Shown piece after piece: positions 23,865 through 31,633 of a stretch of DNA of 38,683 nt. The position numbers and the translations under genes are program-made. Numbering within the stretch: position 1 is the stretch's first letter; every line of letters starts with the position of its first letter. Origin of the DNA: Caldifarciminota bacterium (GTDB lineage: Bacteria > Hydrothermota > Tepidihabitantia > SM23-42); assembly GCA_020349965.1 (NCBI GenBank), contig CP070705.1, positions 1 to 38,683 on the forward strand, given 5' to 3'. The notes beneath the pieces were generated by a model. That model was not told the DNA's origin. It did no database searches and saw only the letters and a list, made by a program, of their open reading frames with translations.

Positions 23865-25604
23865 CTATTCGAATTCGATGATGCCGAAGTTGGCGGGTGA
23901 ATGGCCGAAGGGCAGTGTCCAGTATGCAGCACTCGCGCTGCTCGTCTGCAGCCTCCTGAAGTTGAAACCCCAGCGTTCATCATTTCGCTCTGCAAACGCA
24001 ACTTTGGGAATCTTTATTTCAAGAACCCAGGAGTCTGGCTCACGACCGTGCTCAATTTCCCACGGTCCATTCCATGCCACATCTGTATTGATACGACCCT
24101 CATCTATACTGCAGGCTCGATCGAATGCAACACCGTTGGGATTCACGATGAGTTGGTAGTAGGTTCTTTCGTCATGATTCACGTCAAAGAAGAACCAGAT
24201 ATTGTCGTCAGTGTATGTTGCGCCGTCGCGCTCTACGACCGTGGCCCGGATATTGCTCGGATCTCTTTCACGGCTACGTACCCCGATATACACATTCGTC
24301 TGGTCATGGCCGAGATACAATTCGGTATCTTCCATTGAAGACGGCATACCGAGGTCATCTCCGAGATATTTGATTGGAATCAATCTTTGCCAGGCCGAGT
24401 CTGCCAGGCGGCCGTCGATTTCCGGAGGCTCATCCATGAGCTCCACCGCTTTGACACGCTTGACGCTCAACATGGTGTTCAACGTACAAACCTTGTCAAA
24501 AGCATAGGGATACTCCAGCCCACATTTTGGCAATGGGAACAAGTGAGACCCATCGAAAATCTGGACCTTGACGTCACAAGTACTCGACTCTTCTGCAGCC
24601 AGGGCCAATGGTATAATTGCTGGAACAATACTGTATCTTGTCGAATCGAACTGCCAGGCAATTGGCCCGGATATCGAATCAGTGCTGGCATTGCTCACTG
24701 TCATCCGGCAGCTACTCGAGACATTCTTCTCCCCTTCCCTGACCATTGCGCCGGTCATGGATACGACCTCCTGCTGTGCCTGCTGAACAGAGTAGTAATC
24801 ACTGCCTGTGAATACATTACGGTAGAAAACACTTCCATGTTTGATGACGGCAACATTGTACTCATTTCCTTTGACAGACACAAACAAGTAGTGATAGAAA
24901 TTACCTTTCCCCGTATCTTGATCTCGCATAGTAGCACCAGAACTGCCAACTGCTATGTAGTCGATGCCATCTTCATTGAGATACATATAGCTGCCCAATC
25001 CACCGTTAAAGACGGCACGTATCCGGTATTCAAGGCACAGGTCAACAAAGGTACTGGGTTGACCACTCGAGAGAGCAGTGAGATAGAATGGTGTATTGAA
25101 GAAAATGAATATGTGACCTGCATGCTTGTTCCGTTCGAGATCACTAACTAACCAGGCGTACTGTAGTGTGTCAACCTCTGGCATGGGAGCCCAGGCAGTC
25201 ATAGAATTGTCCAGAACAACGATATGGCAATTCCCTTTATCGAAGGAGTAATATCTTTTGCAGCCAGTTTCATTCTCGAAGATCGTGCGCGTCAGATCAT
25301 CGTTGACATCGTTGCTGCCCGGCACGAAATATTTCGCACAATTGAGTATCGCCATAGTATTCTTAACGTCTGACCATTGTACATGTATATTACTACTGTC
25401 CGCGCCTTGTACCTCAATCAAATTCCCAACATTTATCACAAAATCAGGGCGCAGCAGTGATATTTCGTCAACGACCGCGTCGAAAATGCCCTCAACGGGA
25501 TCACTGGTTCGAGCCCCCATCACCACGAATCTCATTTCTCCGCCACCGGCCGACGACGCCATGTCAATAGATAGGATAATTACCCAAACGACATACAACT
25601 TCAT
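23865..25604 (-). CDS. Exported metallophosphoesterase-like pseudoenzyme with CBM9-like domain
   Basis: The 579-residue protein has a short signal segment (YVVWVIILSIDMASSAGG) and a region (about 24-280) that follows calcineurin-like phosphoesterases, but every metal-ligand motif is altered: G-D-x-H becomes GART (30-33), GD becomes GN (60-61), GNHD becomes GSND (96-99), the fourth-block His is Asn170 in FNTPFY, and GHxH becomes GGLG (201-204). The fold context (PDFVINVGN, KYFVPGS, YYSFDKGNCHIVVLDNS, IDYIAVGSSG) is retained. The C-terminal 190 residues (EIDGRLADSAWQ, WFFFDVNHDERTYYQL, WVLEIKIPKVAF) match a CBM9-like sugar-binding or cytochrome-associated module. A binding rather than catalytic role is inferred. 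It lies between paaX-like and S9 peptidase genes. Confidence 0.85.
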   Translation of the reverse strand: MKLYVVWVIILSIDMASSAGGGEMRFVVMGARTSDPVEGIFDAVVDEISLLRPDFVINVGNLIEVQGADSSNIHVQWSDVKNTMAILNCAKYFVPGSNDVNDDLTRTIFENETGCKRYYSFDKGNCHIVVLDNSMTAWAPMPEVDTLQYAWLVSDLERNKHAGHIFIFFNTPFYLTALSSGQPSTFVDLCLEYRIRAVFNGGLGSYMYLNEDGIDYIAVGSSGATMRDQDTGKGNFYHYLFVSVKGNEYNVAVIKHGSVFYRNVFTGSDYYSVQQAQQEVVSMTGAMVREGEKNVSSSCRMTVSNASTDSISGPIAWQFDSTRYSIVPAIIPLALAAEESSTCDVKVQIFDGSHLFPLPKCGLEYPYAFDKVCTLNTMLSVKRVKAVELMDEPPEIDGRLADSAWQRLIPIKYLGDDLGMPSSMEDTELYLGHDQTNVYIGVRSRERDPSNIRATVVERDGATYTDDNIWFFFDVNHDERTYYQLIVNPNGVAFDRACSIDEGRINTDVAWNGPWEIEHGREPDSWVLEIKIPKVAFAERNDERWGFNFRRLQTSSASAAYWTLPFGHSPANFGIIEFE

Positions 25605-25614
25605 CGTACCTCCG

Positions 25615-26478
25615 TTATTTCCTCAATACACTATCTATGAAAGCATCCTCCTTAGGCTTGAGGAGCTTAAGAAGATCGTCATGTAATTGCTGCGCTCTCA
25701 GTCCAATCCAGTCATCTGGCAAGAGTTCCACCGGAAGCATGGGATCCTTCAACCTGAGTGAGACATACTCTACAGTCATGAAAAACCTTTGGGCAAAACA
25801 CTCGGCTAAAGTCAATTCCTTGCCACTCTGCTGTGCCTTCCGGCACAAGGCATAAAGGGCTTCGTGGCTGCGAACGAAATGCCCATACTTCCTGGCGAGA
25901 GCCTTTATGTTCCATGTGAGCGCCGCGAATTCCCGTAAGCTTTGCCTCCCCGCATACTCGGCAATGAATGTCTGGACGAAGCCTGACATCCCTCTATCTT
26001 TGACATACTGGTCGATTTCAGTGCGCGCATCATGCGGCGCAATCCAGACCGAACCGCATAGCCTTGCGAAACCAAGGCTTATTAGTTTAGTTCTGAGCTT
26101 GTCACGCAAACTTCTATATTTCTCCGGTATACAGTAAACAACGAGCCGCCATTTGCCGTCCCACTGCTTGTGTTCCGTCTCAAATGCCCGCACCCTACCC
26201 TGCTCCATCCATTTCATTCCTTTCTCGCTCAAAGAATAAGAACTATTCCTTCCCGACCGTCTGATATTGAAAACACCCTGTCTGGACATCCGCGATAGCC
26301 CGAGACGTACAGCATTGGCGGAATATCCGAGCGGAACGACAAGTTCCAGTAGATTGGCAACGTGTACTTCTCCTCCGCGCGGCACCAAATAGGCTCCGAA
26401 AAGTGTATAGACAACGGTGGAAAGGGGGGCCTGTATCTTCTTATGTCTACTTACCGTGATACGTTTTCTTATTGACAT
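25615..26478 (-). CDS. PaaX-family transcriptional regulator
   Basis: The 287-residue protein has the three-part PaaX layout: an N-terminal winged helix (QAPLSTVVYTLFGAYLVPRGGEVHVANLLELVVPLGYS is the region at about 16-53, then VRLGLSRMSRQGVF), a middle ferredoxin-like part (KWRLVVYCIPEKYRSLRDKL, LGFARLCGSVWIAPH) and a C-terminal helical part (MLPVELLPDDWIGLRAQQL). PaaX represses phenylacetate degradation in Proteobacteria and is relieved by phenylacetyl-CoA, but no such genes are here; the operon instead holds a pseudoenzyme and an S9 peptidase. A perfect TTGACA-N16-TATAAT promoter puts the start of transcription on the ATG, so the mRNA is probably leaderless. Confidence 0.9.
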   Translation of the reverse strand: MSIRKRITVSRHKKIQAPLSTVVYTLFGAYLVPRGGEVHVANLLELVVPLGYSANAVRLGLSRMSRQGVFNIRRSGRNSSYSLSEKGMKWMEQGRVRAFETEHKQWDGKWRLVVYCIPEKYRSLRDKLRTKLISLGFARLCGSVWIAPHDARTEIDQYVKDRGMSGFVQTFIAEYAGRQSLREFAALTWNIKALARKYGHFVRSHEALYALCRKAQQSGKELTLAECFAQRFFMTVEYVSLRLKDPMLPVELLPDDWIGLRAQQLHDDLLKLLKPKEDAFIDSVLRK

Positions 26479-26483
26479 ATATC

Positions 26484-26511
26484 ATTATACCAGTAGTCTG
26501 CCCCTTGTCAA
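26484..26511 (-). promoter_or_regulatory. Consensus promoter of the paaX-like gene
   Basis: TTGACA (26511-26506) and TATAAT (26489-26484) match the sigma70 consensus at all twelve positions and are 16 bp apart on the minus strand. Only 5 nt separate the -10 box from the ATG at 26478, so the first transcribed base should be the A of the start codon. Confidence 0.8.
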
Positions 26512-26539
26512 GGCGTGAGAGTGTGACGCGTGATCATTC

Positions 26540-27199
26540 TCAGGTCGAGATAAATAACAGGGCACTCAGCTCGCCCACGCAGTGCGCTATGTAAGTCGGA
26601 TCCAGCTCGGCGAGTTCTTGTGCTGATCCATAGCCATAGGTCACTGCAATCGAGTCGACCCCATTTTCTCTTGCTCCCATGACATCATCCCGGTGGTCAC
26701 CGATCATCAAACAGAAATCTCTCGAATAGGGCGATATCTCTTCGAGGATATCTGCTATGATCTCGGTTTTTGAGGCCCGCGTCAGATCGAAATTACTCCC
26801 AAAGACAGAATCAAAGTAACCATCTATTCCGAAATGCTCGAGTATCCTGAGCGCGTAGATCGAAGCCTTCGACGTTGCGAGGATCAGGCGACACCCTTTT
26901 GCATCGAGAGTCGCCAGCAGATCCGAAATGCCGTCATAGAGTTCGCTCTCATAGATACCCCGGGTTCCATAGTACTCGCGATATCGAGCCACTGCCTCTC
27001 GTGCTCTGCTCTCATCGAGGCCGTAGTATTTCATGAATGACTCAAGTAACGGAGGACCTATGAATTTCTCCAGTCGTGTTCGGTCTTCTTCCTTTAGGCC
27101 CAGTCTTGCCAAAGCGTACAGAATGGAATTGGTAATGCCGGGTTTGGAGTCGGTCAGCGTACCATCAAGATCAAAGAGATAAGTAGTGTAGTGTTTCAT
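26540..27199 (-). CDS. HAD-superfamily phosphatase, phosphoglycolate phosphatase-like
   Basis: The 219-residue protein carries all HAD motifs: FDLDGTLTDS (Asp10, Asp12), LATSKA (motif II), the Lys in ASKTEIIAD (motif III) and MIGDHRDDVMGARENG (motif IV). The helical cap with FIGPPLLESFMKYYGL matches the Gph/PpaX branch, so phosphoglycolate, nucleotide or pyrophosphate substrates are possible. The start is the ATG at 27199; an in-frame TTG at 27202 is adjacent. No strong ribosome site is seen. It closes the run that starts with the thioesterase gene, 30 nt after the SagB-like gene. Confidence 0.9.
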   Translation of the reverse strand: MKHYTTYLFDLDGTLTDSKPGITNSILYALARLGLKEEDRTRLEKFIGPPLLESFMKYYGLDESRAREAVARYREYYGTRGIYESELYDGISDLLATLDAKGCRLILATSKASIYALRILEHFGIDGYFDSVFGSNFDLTRASKTEIIADILEEISPYSRDFCLMIGDHRDDVMGARENGVDSIAVTYGYGSAQELAELDPTYIAHCVGELSALLFIST

Positions 27200-27229
27200 C
27201 AACGAGGATCGACCGTGGCGAGTGTACCT

Positions 27230-27886
27230 CTAGTCGATTGGATAGCCCACTGTCTGCGCCAGTATGATCTTCTGTTCCGGCGCCAACTTCATTTTTTTTG
27301 CCAACTCGACTCGGTCGAGAGCGCCGCGCACGACCGTTGCAAGACCCGCGGAAGCACAGTACAGATACACATTCTGACTTATGAAGCCGGCATCTGCCGC
27401 CGAGTAGAAATCTTTATTTCTTTGCGACACCCTACCCATACGTGAATAATCAGCGACAAAGACGAGGTTGATCGGCGCATCTCGCACGAATTCCTGAGTA
27501 CCGGTTGCGCCCCGCACATCATCAGGCGATACGTGCACCAGCACGTGCCTGAATGCATCATATCTATATAGTCCATTTGCCGTTGAAACATATATGTCTA
27601 TTTCCTGCCAGTTAACCGCAGAAGGTGCTGTACGCTTCCCAGACTCCGGGCGGTTCACGCCCCACGCTGCCCAGAGCATGTCTGATAGAACCTGTAGCGA
27701 AATTTCCTTGCGGCTGAATTGCCGTGACGATCTTCTGTCGGCCAAGACTTCCATGAGCGGGCGGCCACCCATGGTCCTCGGCTCTGGCAGCTTAAGTGAC
27801 TCACTGCCGTCCGCCACAATGAAGCCATACATACCGACGATAACGAGCAGAAAACGTAGCGTCCGTGTGAACAGCTGTTCATTCAT
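27230..27886 (-). CDS. Exported SagB/ThcOx-like nitroreductase-fold oxidoreductase
   Basis: The 218-residue protein begins with a signal or membrane anchor (TRTLRFLLVIVGMYGFIVADG) and then the SagB-type FMN core: LPEPRTMGGRPLMEVLADRR, SSRQFSRKEISLQVLSDML, APSAVNWQEIDIYV, ADAGFISQNVYLYCASAGLA and ILAQTVGYPID at the end. SagB proteins oxidise azolines in peptide natural products, but short stand-alone homologues are general FMN oxidoreductases; no cyclodehydratase or precursor gene is near. I chose the second of two tandem ATGs (27889, 27886) because GAGG is 4 nt before it. In-frame codons further upstream belong to the end of the propeller gene. Confidence 0.85.
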   Translation of the reverse strand: MNEQLFTRTLRFLLVIVGMYGFIVADGSESLKLPEPRTMGGRPLMEVLADRRSSRQFSRKEISLQVLSDMLWAAWGVNRPESGKRTAPSAVNWQEIDIYVSTANGLYRYDAFRHVLVHVSPDDVRGATGTQEFVRDAPINLVFVADYSRMGRVSQRNKDFYSAADAGFISQNVYLYCASAGLATVVRGALDRVELAKKMKLAPEQKIILAQTVGYPID

Positions 27887-27927
27887 CATTCCTCGCTTTC
27901 GCAAACCCCAATTCTCATCCGCCTCTT

Positions 27928-29415
27928 TCACGGCAGGTATACGCACTTCGTATTCCGCTCGAATCCATCGGCAATGAGACGGATGAAATATGTACCAGCG
28001 CTCAACTCTCTGGGATGCCACCTAACACTATGAACACCTGGCGCCATCAATCCGTCGGCGAGCACGGATATTCTCTCGCCGATGCTGTTGTACACCCCAA
28101 GCGTCACCCGACCGTAACACGAGTTACCGTAAGTTATCTCCGTAAATGTCTGAAAAAGGGTTGGCCAACTCTTCAAAATGGTTCCTGTATGCGCGTCCCC
28201 GGTTGGATACCTGGATCCCTCGTCCACCGACAGCGCGCCGCTGCTTTTCACATGATAGATGTCATACAGACCCGTATTCCCTCCCGTGTGACAGGCAACG
28301 TGGCCGTATCCCTCTCCGTCGATCCCGAAAGAGGGCGTGAAATGGTCAGTACCGATGACAGAACTCACCTGCCAATTACCGACCGTGTTCTTACGGGAGT
28401 AGTAGATGTTCCCCGTATACATATTGCCGCTCGTCTCCATCCACACGATATGCGGTCGTCCATTGAGATCGATGCTCATCGATGGATTCGCGGCGCTGTT
28501 GCCCGATGATGCTAATTCGTACTGCTGCCAAGCCTGACCCGACGGCTTGTAAAGGTAATAGATACGGCCTGGAAACCCCCAGCCATCGTTCCCGCCGACG
28601 GCAAGGTGACAGGCACCGTCGTCTTCAATGACCATCGAAGCACTGAAATCGTTCAAATTGCCGCTGTATAATACTTCATAATCCCAGACCGTAGGACCCT
28701 GCACACTATTCCAAGCATGATGAATATGGTAATTGCCGTAATCGCCGCCGCGGTAAACGATGTGCGCAACACCATCGGGCGTGACCGCGATGAAGGGCGA
28801 CGCACCGGTGCCATACGGGCCGAGATCACTCGCCGTCAATGTCTGAACGTCCCAGATGAGATAAGGGCCGGCAAAAGCACCCATAGCATACGCGATCTTA
28901 TACTGGCCGGTGTTAGGATCATCGGTTATCCATGATGCATGGGGCATGCCCCAGCCGTCAATGGCAATGGTTGGTGAGCAGTCGAGCTGTGCGTTGGCGA
29001 CAATGGCTTCTGCCTGCCACAACCCGACTGAACCGTGAGCTGCATAGATATCCGAATTCTGTTCATACACGACGAAAGCTTCCCCGACGACGGACGACCA
29101 GGACACTGCGGGATCAAAGGCCACCTCCATTGTATCGCCAACATACTGTGGCGTGCCCCATATCCCAGCCGGGCTGTTCGTACAGTAGAAGATACGCCAT
29201 CCCCCTGTAACCTGATCTTTCCACACTAGATGTACCATGTCAGAGTCGTCAAGGCACAGCGATTGAATCGTCGTCTCTTTCCGGATCTGCGTATTGGTGA
29301 TCGTATCGATCACTGGGTTTTGCCACTGTCCCCACAACAGCGAGGTAGTGCCAAACGCGATCGCTAAGGCACAGGCAAACACCAAAGATCCACGCCCTTC
29401 GCTCATGCGATTCAT
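27928..29415 (-). CDS. Secreted beta-propeller protein with C-terminal sorting domain
   Basis: The 495-residue protein starts at the ATG at 29415 (GGAGG 5 nt upstream) with a signal peptide ending near LLWGQ. The body has repeated sheets of the form SLCLDDSDMVHLVWKD, SPTIAIDGWGMPHASWITD, FIAVTPDGVAHIVYRGG and NPSMSIDLNGRPHIVWMET, each D-x-x-G-x-x-H-x-x-W, as in BNR/sialidase-like propellers. The last 85 residues are a Por/T9SS-like sorting module: GRVTLGVYNSIGERISVL, GVHSVRWHPRELSAGTYFIR and a short basic end (NTKCVYLP). It is probably surface-exposed or secreted; its ligand is unknown. It follows the DUF6504 gene by 11 nt. Confidence 0.85.
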   Translation of the reverse strand: MNRMSEGRGSLVFACALAIAFGTTSLLWGQWQNPVIDTITNTQIRKETTIQSLCLDDSDMVHLVWKDQVTGGWRIFYCTNSPAGIWGTPQYVGDTMEVAFDPAVSWSSVVGEAFVVYEQNSDIYAAHGSVGLWQAEAIVANAQLDCSPTIAIDGWGMPHASWITDDPNTGQYKIAYAMGAFAGPYLIWDVQTLTASDLGPYGTGASPFIAVTPDGVAHIVYRGGDYGNYHIHHAWNSVQGPTVWDYEVLYSGNLNDFSASMVIEDDGACHLAVGGNDGWGFPGRIYYLYKPSGQAWQQYELASSGNSAANPSMSIDLNGRPHIVWMETSGNMYTGNIYYSRKNTVGNWQVSSVIGTDHFTPSFGIDGEGYGHVACHTGGNTGLYDIYHVKSSGALSVDEGSRYPTGDAHTGTILKSWPTLFQTFTEITYGNSCYGRVTLGVYNSIGERISVLADGLMAPGVHSVRWHPRELSAGTYFIRLIADGFERNTKCVYLP

Positions 29416-29426
29416 AGATACCTCCA

Positions 29427-29753
29427 TTACTGCTGGCTCAGTGTCGAAAAGAGCCACCATCTCTTTTTTGCTTGTCCTTTCGGCATTGACTTCCGTTCAA
29501 AATAGACTTTCATGGTCATGCCATTCGTGGTGACTATTTTGTACCAATGCTTGCGTACGTATTTTTCTCTGCCGGCGCTCTTGCACGGCGTTGTCTCTTT
29601 CCACTTCTCGACAACCTCTGCAACAACATATTCTTTTTTTCGCCATCTGAATTTCGATGGAAAACCCGGCTCACCACGGGACATCGCCTTTGTGTCGAAC
29701 GTGCCCTTCCCAGGGGTGATCACCTCGCTGACGAACATCTCCTTAATCGTCAT
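29427..29753 (-). CDS. DUF6504-family protein
   Basis: The 108-residue protein matches a small family of unknown function: FVSEVITPGKGTFDTKAM, then GEPGFPSKFRWRKKEYVVAE, TTPCKSAGREKYVRKHWYKI and a C-terminal block FERKSMPKGQAKKRWWLFS. It has no signal or membrane segment. The start ATG overlaps the O-methyltransferase stop by 4 nt (ATGA) and is preceded directly by AAGGAG; a second ATG at 29738 follows another AAGGAG. The overlap favours the first. Nothing in the sequence tells what it binds. Confidence 0.8.
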   Translation of the reverse strand: MTIKEMFVSEVITPGKGTFDTKAMSRGEPGFPSKFRWRKKEYVVAEVVEKWKETTPCKSAGREKYVRKHWYKIVTTNGMTMKVYFERKSMPKGQAKKRWWLFSTLSQQ

Positions 29754-30340
29754 CTCCTTACGCACAAGAGCAAACCACTGCCGATCGGCAAGACCATCGC
29801 ACATACTCGCTGATCTCTCAACACGCCGTCGACCATCTCTTTCAGGACTTCTCTATGACTGAGAACATTGTCGGCAACGAGAATGCCCAGCTGCACCATG
29901 TTGGGCACGATCCTATTGTAACATTCGGCGTAGAACTCCTTCTCGGCATCGAGGAAACAGAACGATACTTCCTTGTATGCGTCAAGATGAACCCGGGCAT
30001 CTCCTGGAACGAGATCGACGACATCATCCACTCCGGCAACACGAAAAGTCTCGCGGGCGAGTTCGACCTTCTTCGGCAGTACTTCGAAGGTAATCAGTTT
30101 CCTGCCGAGTTCCCTGCATGCAAGGGATATCCAGAGTGCCGAATAGCCGCCGCTCGTACCGATCTCAAGATATGTTCCCGCCGGTGCCATCATCGCCATA
30201 CAGGCGAGGAACTTTCCCGTATCTGGCGGAACCTGCCTGAGTCTCACATCCGGCTGAACGTCACTAGAACGGTGTTCCCTATCGAGTTCCTCGAGATATG
30301 CCATCCGCTTCTTCATCGAAGACGGTATCGTATGAAACAT
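29750..30340 (-). CDS. O-methyltransferase-like SAM-dependent protein
   Basis: The 196-residue protein follows the class I O-methyltransferase (catechol/caffeoyl-CoA O-methyltransferase-like) layout: TGKFLACMAMMAPAGTYLEI then GTSGGYSALWISLA (motif I), LITFEVLPKKVELARETF with the ribose-binding Glu, DLVPGDARVHL and FCFLDAEKEFYAECYNRI with the metal-site Asp, then VADNVLSHREVL. The substrate is unknown. The start is the ATG at 30340 with CAGGAG 6 nt upstream. It lies just behind the helical gene at 30355-31038 and overlaps the DUF6504 gene. Confidence 0.9.
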   Translation of the reverse strand: MFHTIPSSMKKRMAYLEELDREHRSSDVQPDVRLRQVPPDTGKFLACMAMMAPAGTYLEIGTSGGYSALWISLACRELGRKLITFEVLPKKVELARETFRVAGVDDVVDLVPGDARVHLDAYKEVSFCFLDAEKEFYAECYNRIVPNMVQLGILVADNVLSHREVLKEMVDGVLRDQRVCAMVLPIGSGLLLCVRR

Positions 30341-30354
30341 CGCACGCTCCTGTA

Positions 30355-31038
30355 TCAGCACATTGCCAGAATCCGCTGCAGCAGCATACGGCGACGCGTG
30401 GCGATCTTATTCTTTGCCCGGTAACGACCCAGAAGACGCTCGCACTGCGGCGCCACATAGTGCAATTCATCGAGCGCCTGTCTACCATCAATCTCACTGA
30501 GCGCCAGCAATGTATAGTAGAACGGAAACCGCCTCCATTTCCCGGTGCCATCACGGTACTTCGTCAGAACTCTGAGCCCGGCACTGAGCCGCTCGCTCGA
30601 CCTGTTCAACCCCCCCACTGCCAGGTGCCGCCATAAGGCAGCCGTGCAGATACCGCAGCAATAAAAACCTCTTACTCGTGAACGTGTTTCACAACTCGCC
30701 AACGCTTTGATCATTCCCCTGTTCGACCTTTTGAGGGCTTCGCGCGCCACCGAACTTCCATTTAACAGAATCAAGGCGCGGCTCGCTTCCTCGCCGAGGA
30801 TGTGGCCTACGGCAGCACCGGATACCACTCTCTCGCCGGTGAAGAGCTTGATCCCTCTCCTGTAATCAAGGGAGGTTGGCGCGAACATACCGCGATAAGA
30901 ATCCTTCGAACCCTGCCGGCTCGCGAGCCATCGCGCAGCCTCACTGCGCTCGCCTTTTGACAGCGCTTCTCCGTGAAAGAATACTTCGTTGAGAGCATCA
31001 AGCGTCGCTGCCAGGCTGTTTGCATGCACTATCTTCAT
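30355..31038 (-). CDS. Helical protein of unknown function
   Basis: The 227-residue protein has no signal or membrane segment and looks all-helical. A Cys-rich helix (GFYCCGICTAALWRHLAVGG) is followed by RLSAGLRVLTKYRDGTGKW, RFPFYYTLLALSEID and a basic C-terminal tail (RYRAKNKIATRRRMLLQ). The L-x-x-L-x-x-x-R-D-G-x-G-x-W and FPFYYTLLAL pattern recalls alpha/alpha-toroid repeats of terpenoid-cyclase-like proteins, but this is a weak resemblance. The ATG at 31038 has GGAGG 5 nt upstream. It lies between the thioesterase and O-methyltransferase genes in one run. Confidence 0.7.
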   Translation of the reverse strand: MKIVHANSLAATLDALNEVFFHGEALSKGERSEAARWLASRQGSKDSYRGMFAPTSLDYRRGIKLFTGERVVSGAAVGHILGEEASRALILLNGSSVAREALKRSNRGMIKALASCETRSRVRGFYCCGICTAALWRHLAVGGLNRSSERLSAGLRVLTKYRDGTGKWRRFPFYYTLLALSEIDGRQALDELHYVAPQCERLLGRYRAKNKIATRRRMLLQRILAMC

Positions 31039-31084
31039 ATATACCTCCAACGTGCGTGGCTTGATGTTGCCCGCATTTTACGGA

Positions 31085-31510
31085 TCATTGCTTGAACAAT
31101 CGAACGAAAACATCCGGCGTATTCACAACCTTCCTTTCCGTATAGTCAAAAAATACGACAGCGGTTTTCACATGCGCAACATCCTTCTTCTTTTCCTTGT
31201 TGGTAACCTTGTAGACAAAATCACACCCCATTCTGCCGACATTCTTCACGCCGACTTCAAACGTGAGCACGTCTCCCTGAAAACTTTCCGCTTTGTAGAG
31301 TATTACTGTGTCGACCATTATGATCCCGACACCACCAATATCCCATTCGGTGAACCCGTGCACCTTGAGAAACCTTATCCGCGCTTCATGTATTAGCGAA
31401 AGCAGCGAATCATTGCCGAGATGGCCGCCGTAATTTATGTTTGCGATCTGCACAGGAATATCAGTTGCGAAATCGAATTTTTGCGGAAGGTCTAATTTCA
31501 TTCTCGCCAT
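31085..31510 (-). CDS. Acyl-CoA thioesterase-like protein, hotdog fold
   Basis: The 141-residue protein is a single hotdog domain of the 4HBT/YbgC type: IPVQIANINYGGHLGNDSLL starts the domain, LIHEARIRFLKVHGF forms the central helix, and VDTVILYKAESFQGD, LTFEVGVKN and FVYKVTNKEKKKDVAHVKTAVVFFD are the sheet strands. The usual catalytic Asp of YbgC is replaced by Asn (NYGGHLGND), as in other 4HBT subfamilies. The acyl substrate is unknown. A promoter lies at 31583-31610 and the leader is highly structured. It is the first gene of a seven-gene run. Confidence 0.85.
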   Translation of the reverse strand: MARMKLDLPQKFDFATDIPVQIANINYGGHLGNDSLLSLIHEARIRFLKVHGFTEWDIGGVGIIMVDTVILYKAESFQGDVLTFEVGVKNVGRMGCDFVYKVTNKEKKKDVAHVKTAVVFFDYTERKVVNTPDVFVRLFKQ

Positions 31511-31536
31511 ATCACACTTCTCGATTTGCGTGCAAG

Positions 31537-31576
31537 GGTGGCTCCCGCAACTTGCGGGAAGCCGAATCTTGCCACC
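31537..31576 (-). promoter_or_regulatory. Stem-loop at the 5' end of the thioesterase mRNA
   Basis: On the minus strand GGTGGC (31576-31571) pairs with GCCACC (31542-31537), and inside lies a perfect inverted repeat TCCCGCAA-G-TTGCGGGA (31559-31543). The expected transcription start (about 31576) falls at the first base of the outer arm, so the mRNA would begin with this hairpin. There is no T-run, so it is not a terminator; 5' stabilisation or control of translation is possible. Confidence 0.6.
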
Positions 31577-31582
31577 AGAAGG

Positions 31583-31610
31583 ATTCTACGCGCGCGTCAA
31601 CGTATGTCAA
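31583..31610 (-). promoter_or_regulatory. Promoter of the thioesterase run
   Basis: TTGACA (31610-31605) and TAGAAT (31588-31583) are 16 bp apart on the minus strand; the spacer is unusually GC-rich and contains an alternating CG stretch. The start should lie near 31576. Confidence 0.75.
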
Positions 31611-31633
31611 TGCTGCCCATCCATCCTTATTAA

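Noticed and set aside
24387-25151. 254-codon open frame on the plus strand
   Set aside because: It lies fully opposite the pseudoenzyme gene, has no ribosome site and its translation shows no recognisable motif; it is a shadow.
27887-28021. Upstream extension of the SagB-like gene
   Set aside because: It overlaps the propeller gene in another frame; the tandem ATG with GAGG and the signal segment fit better.
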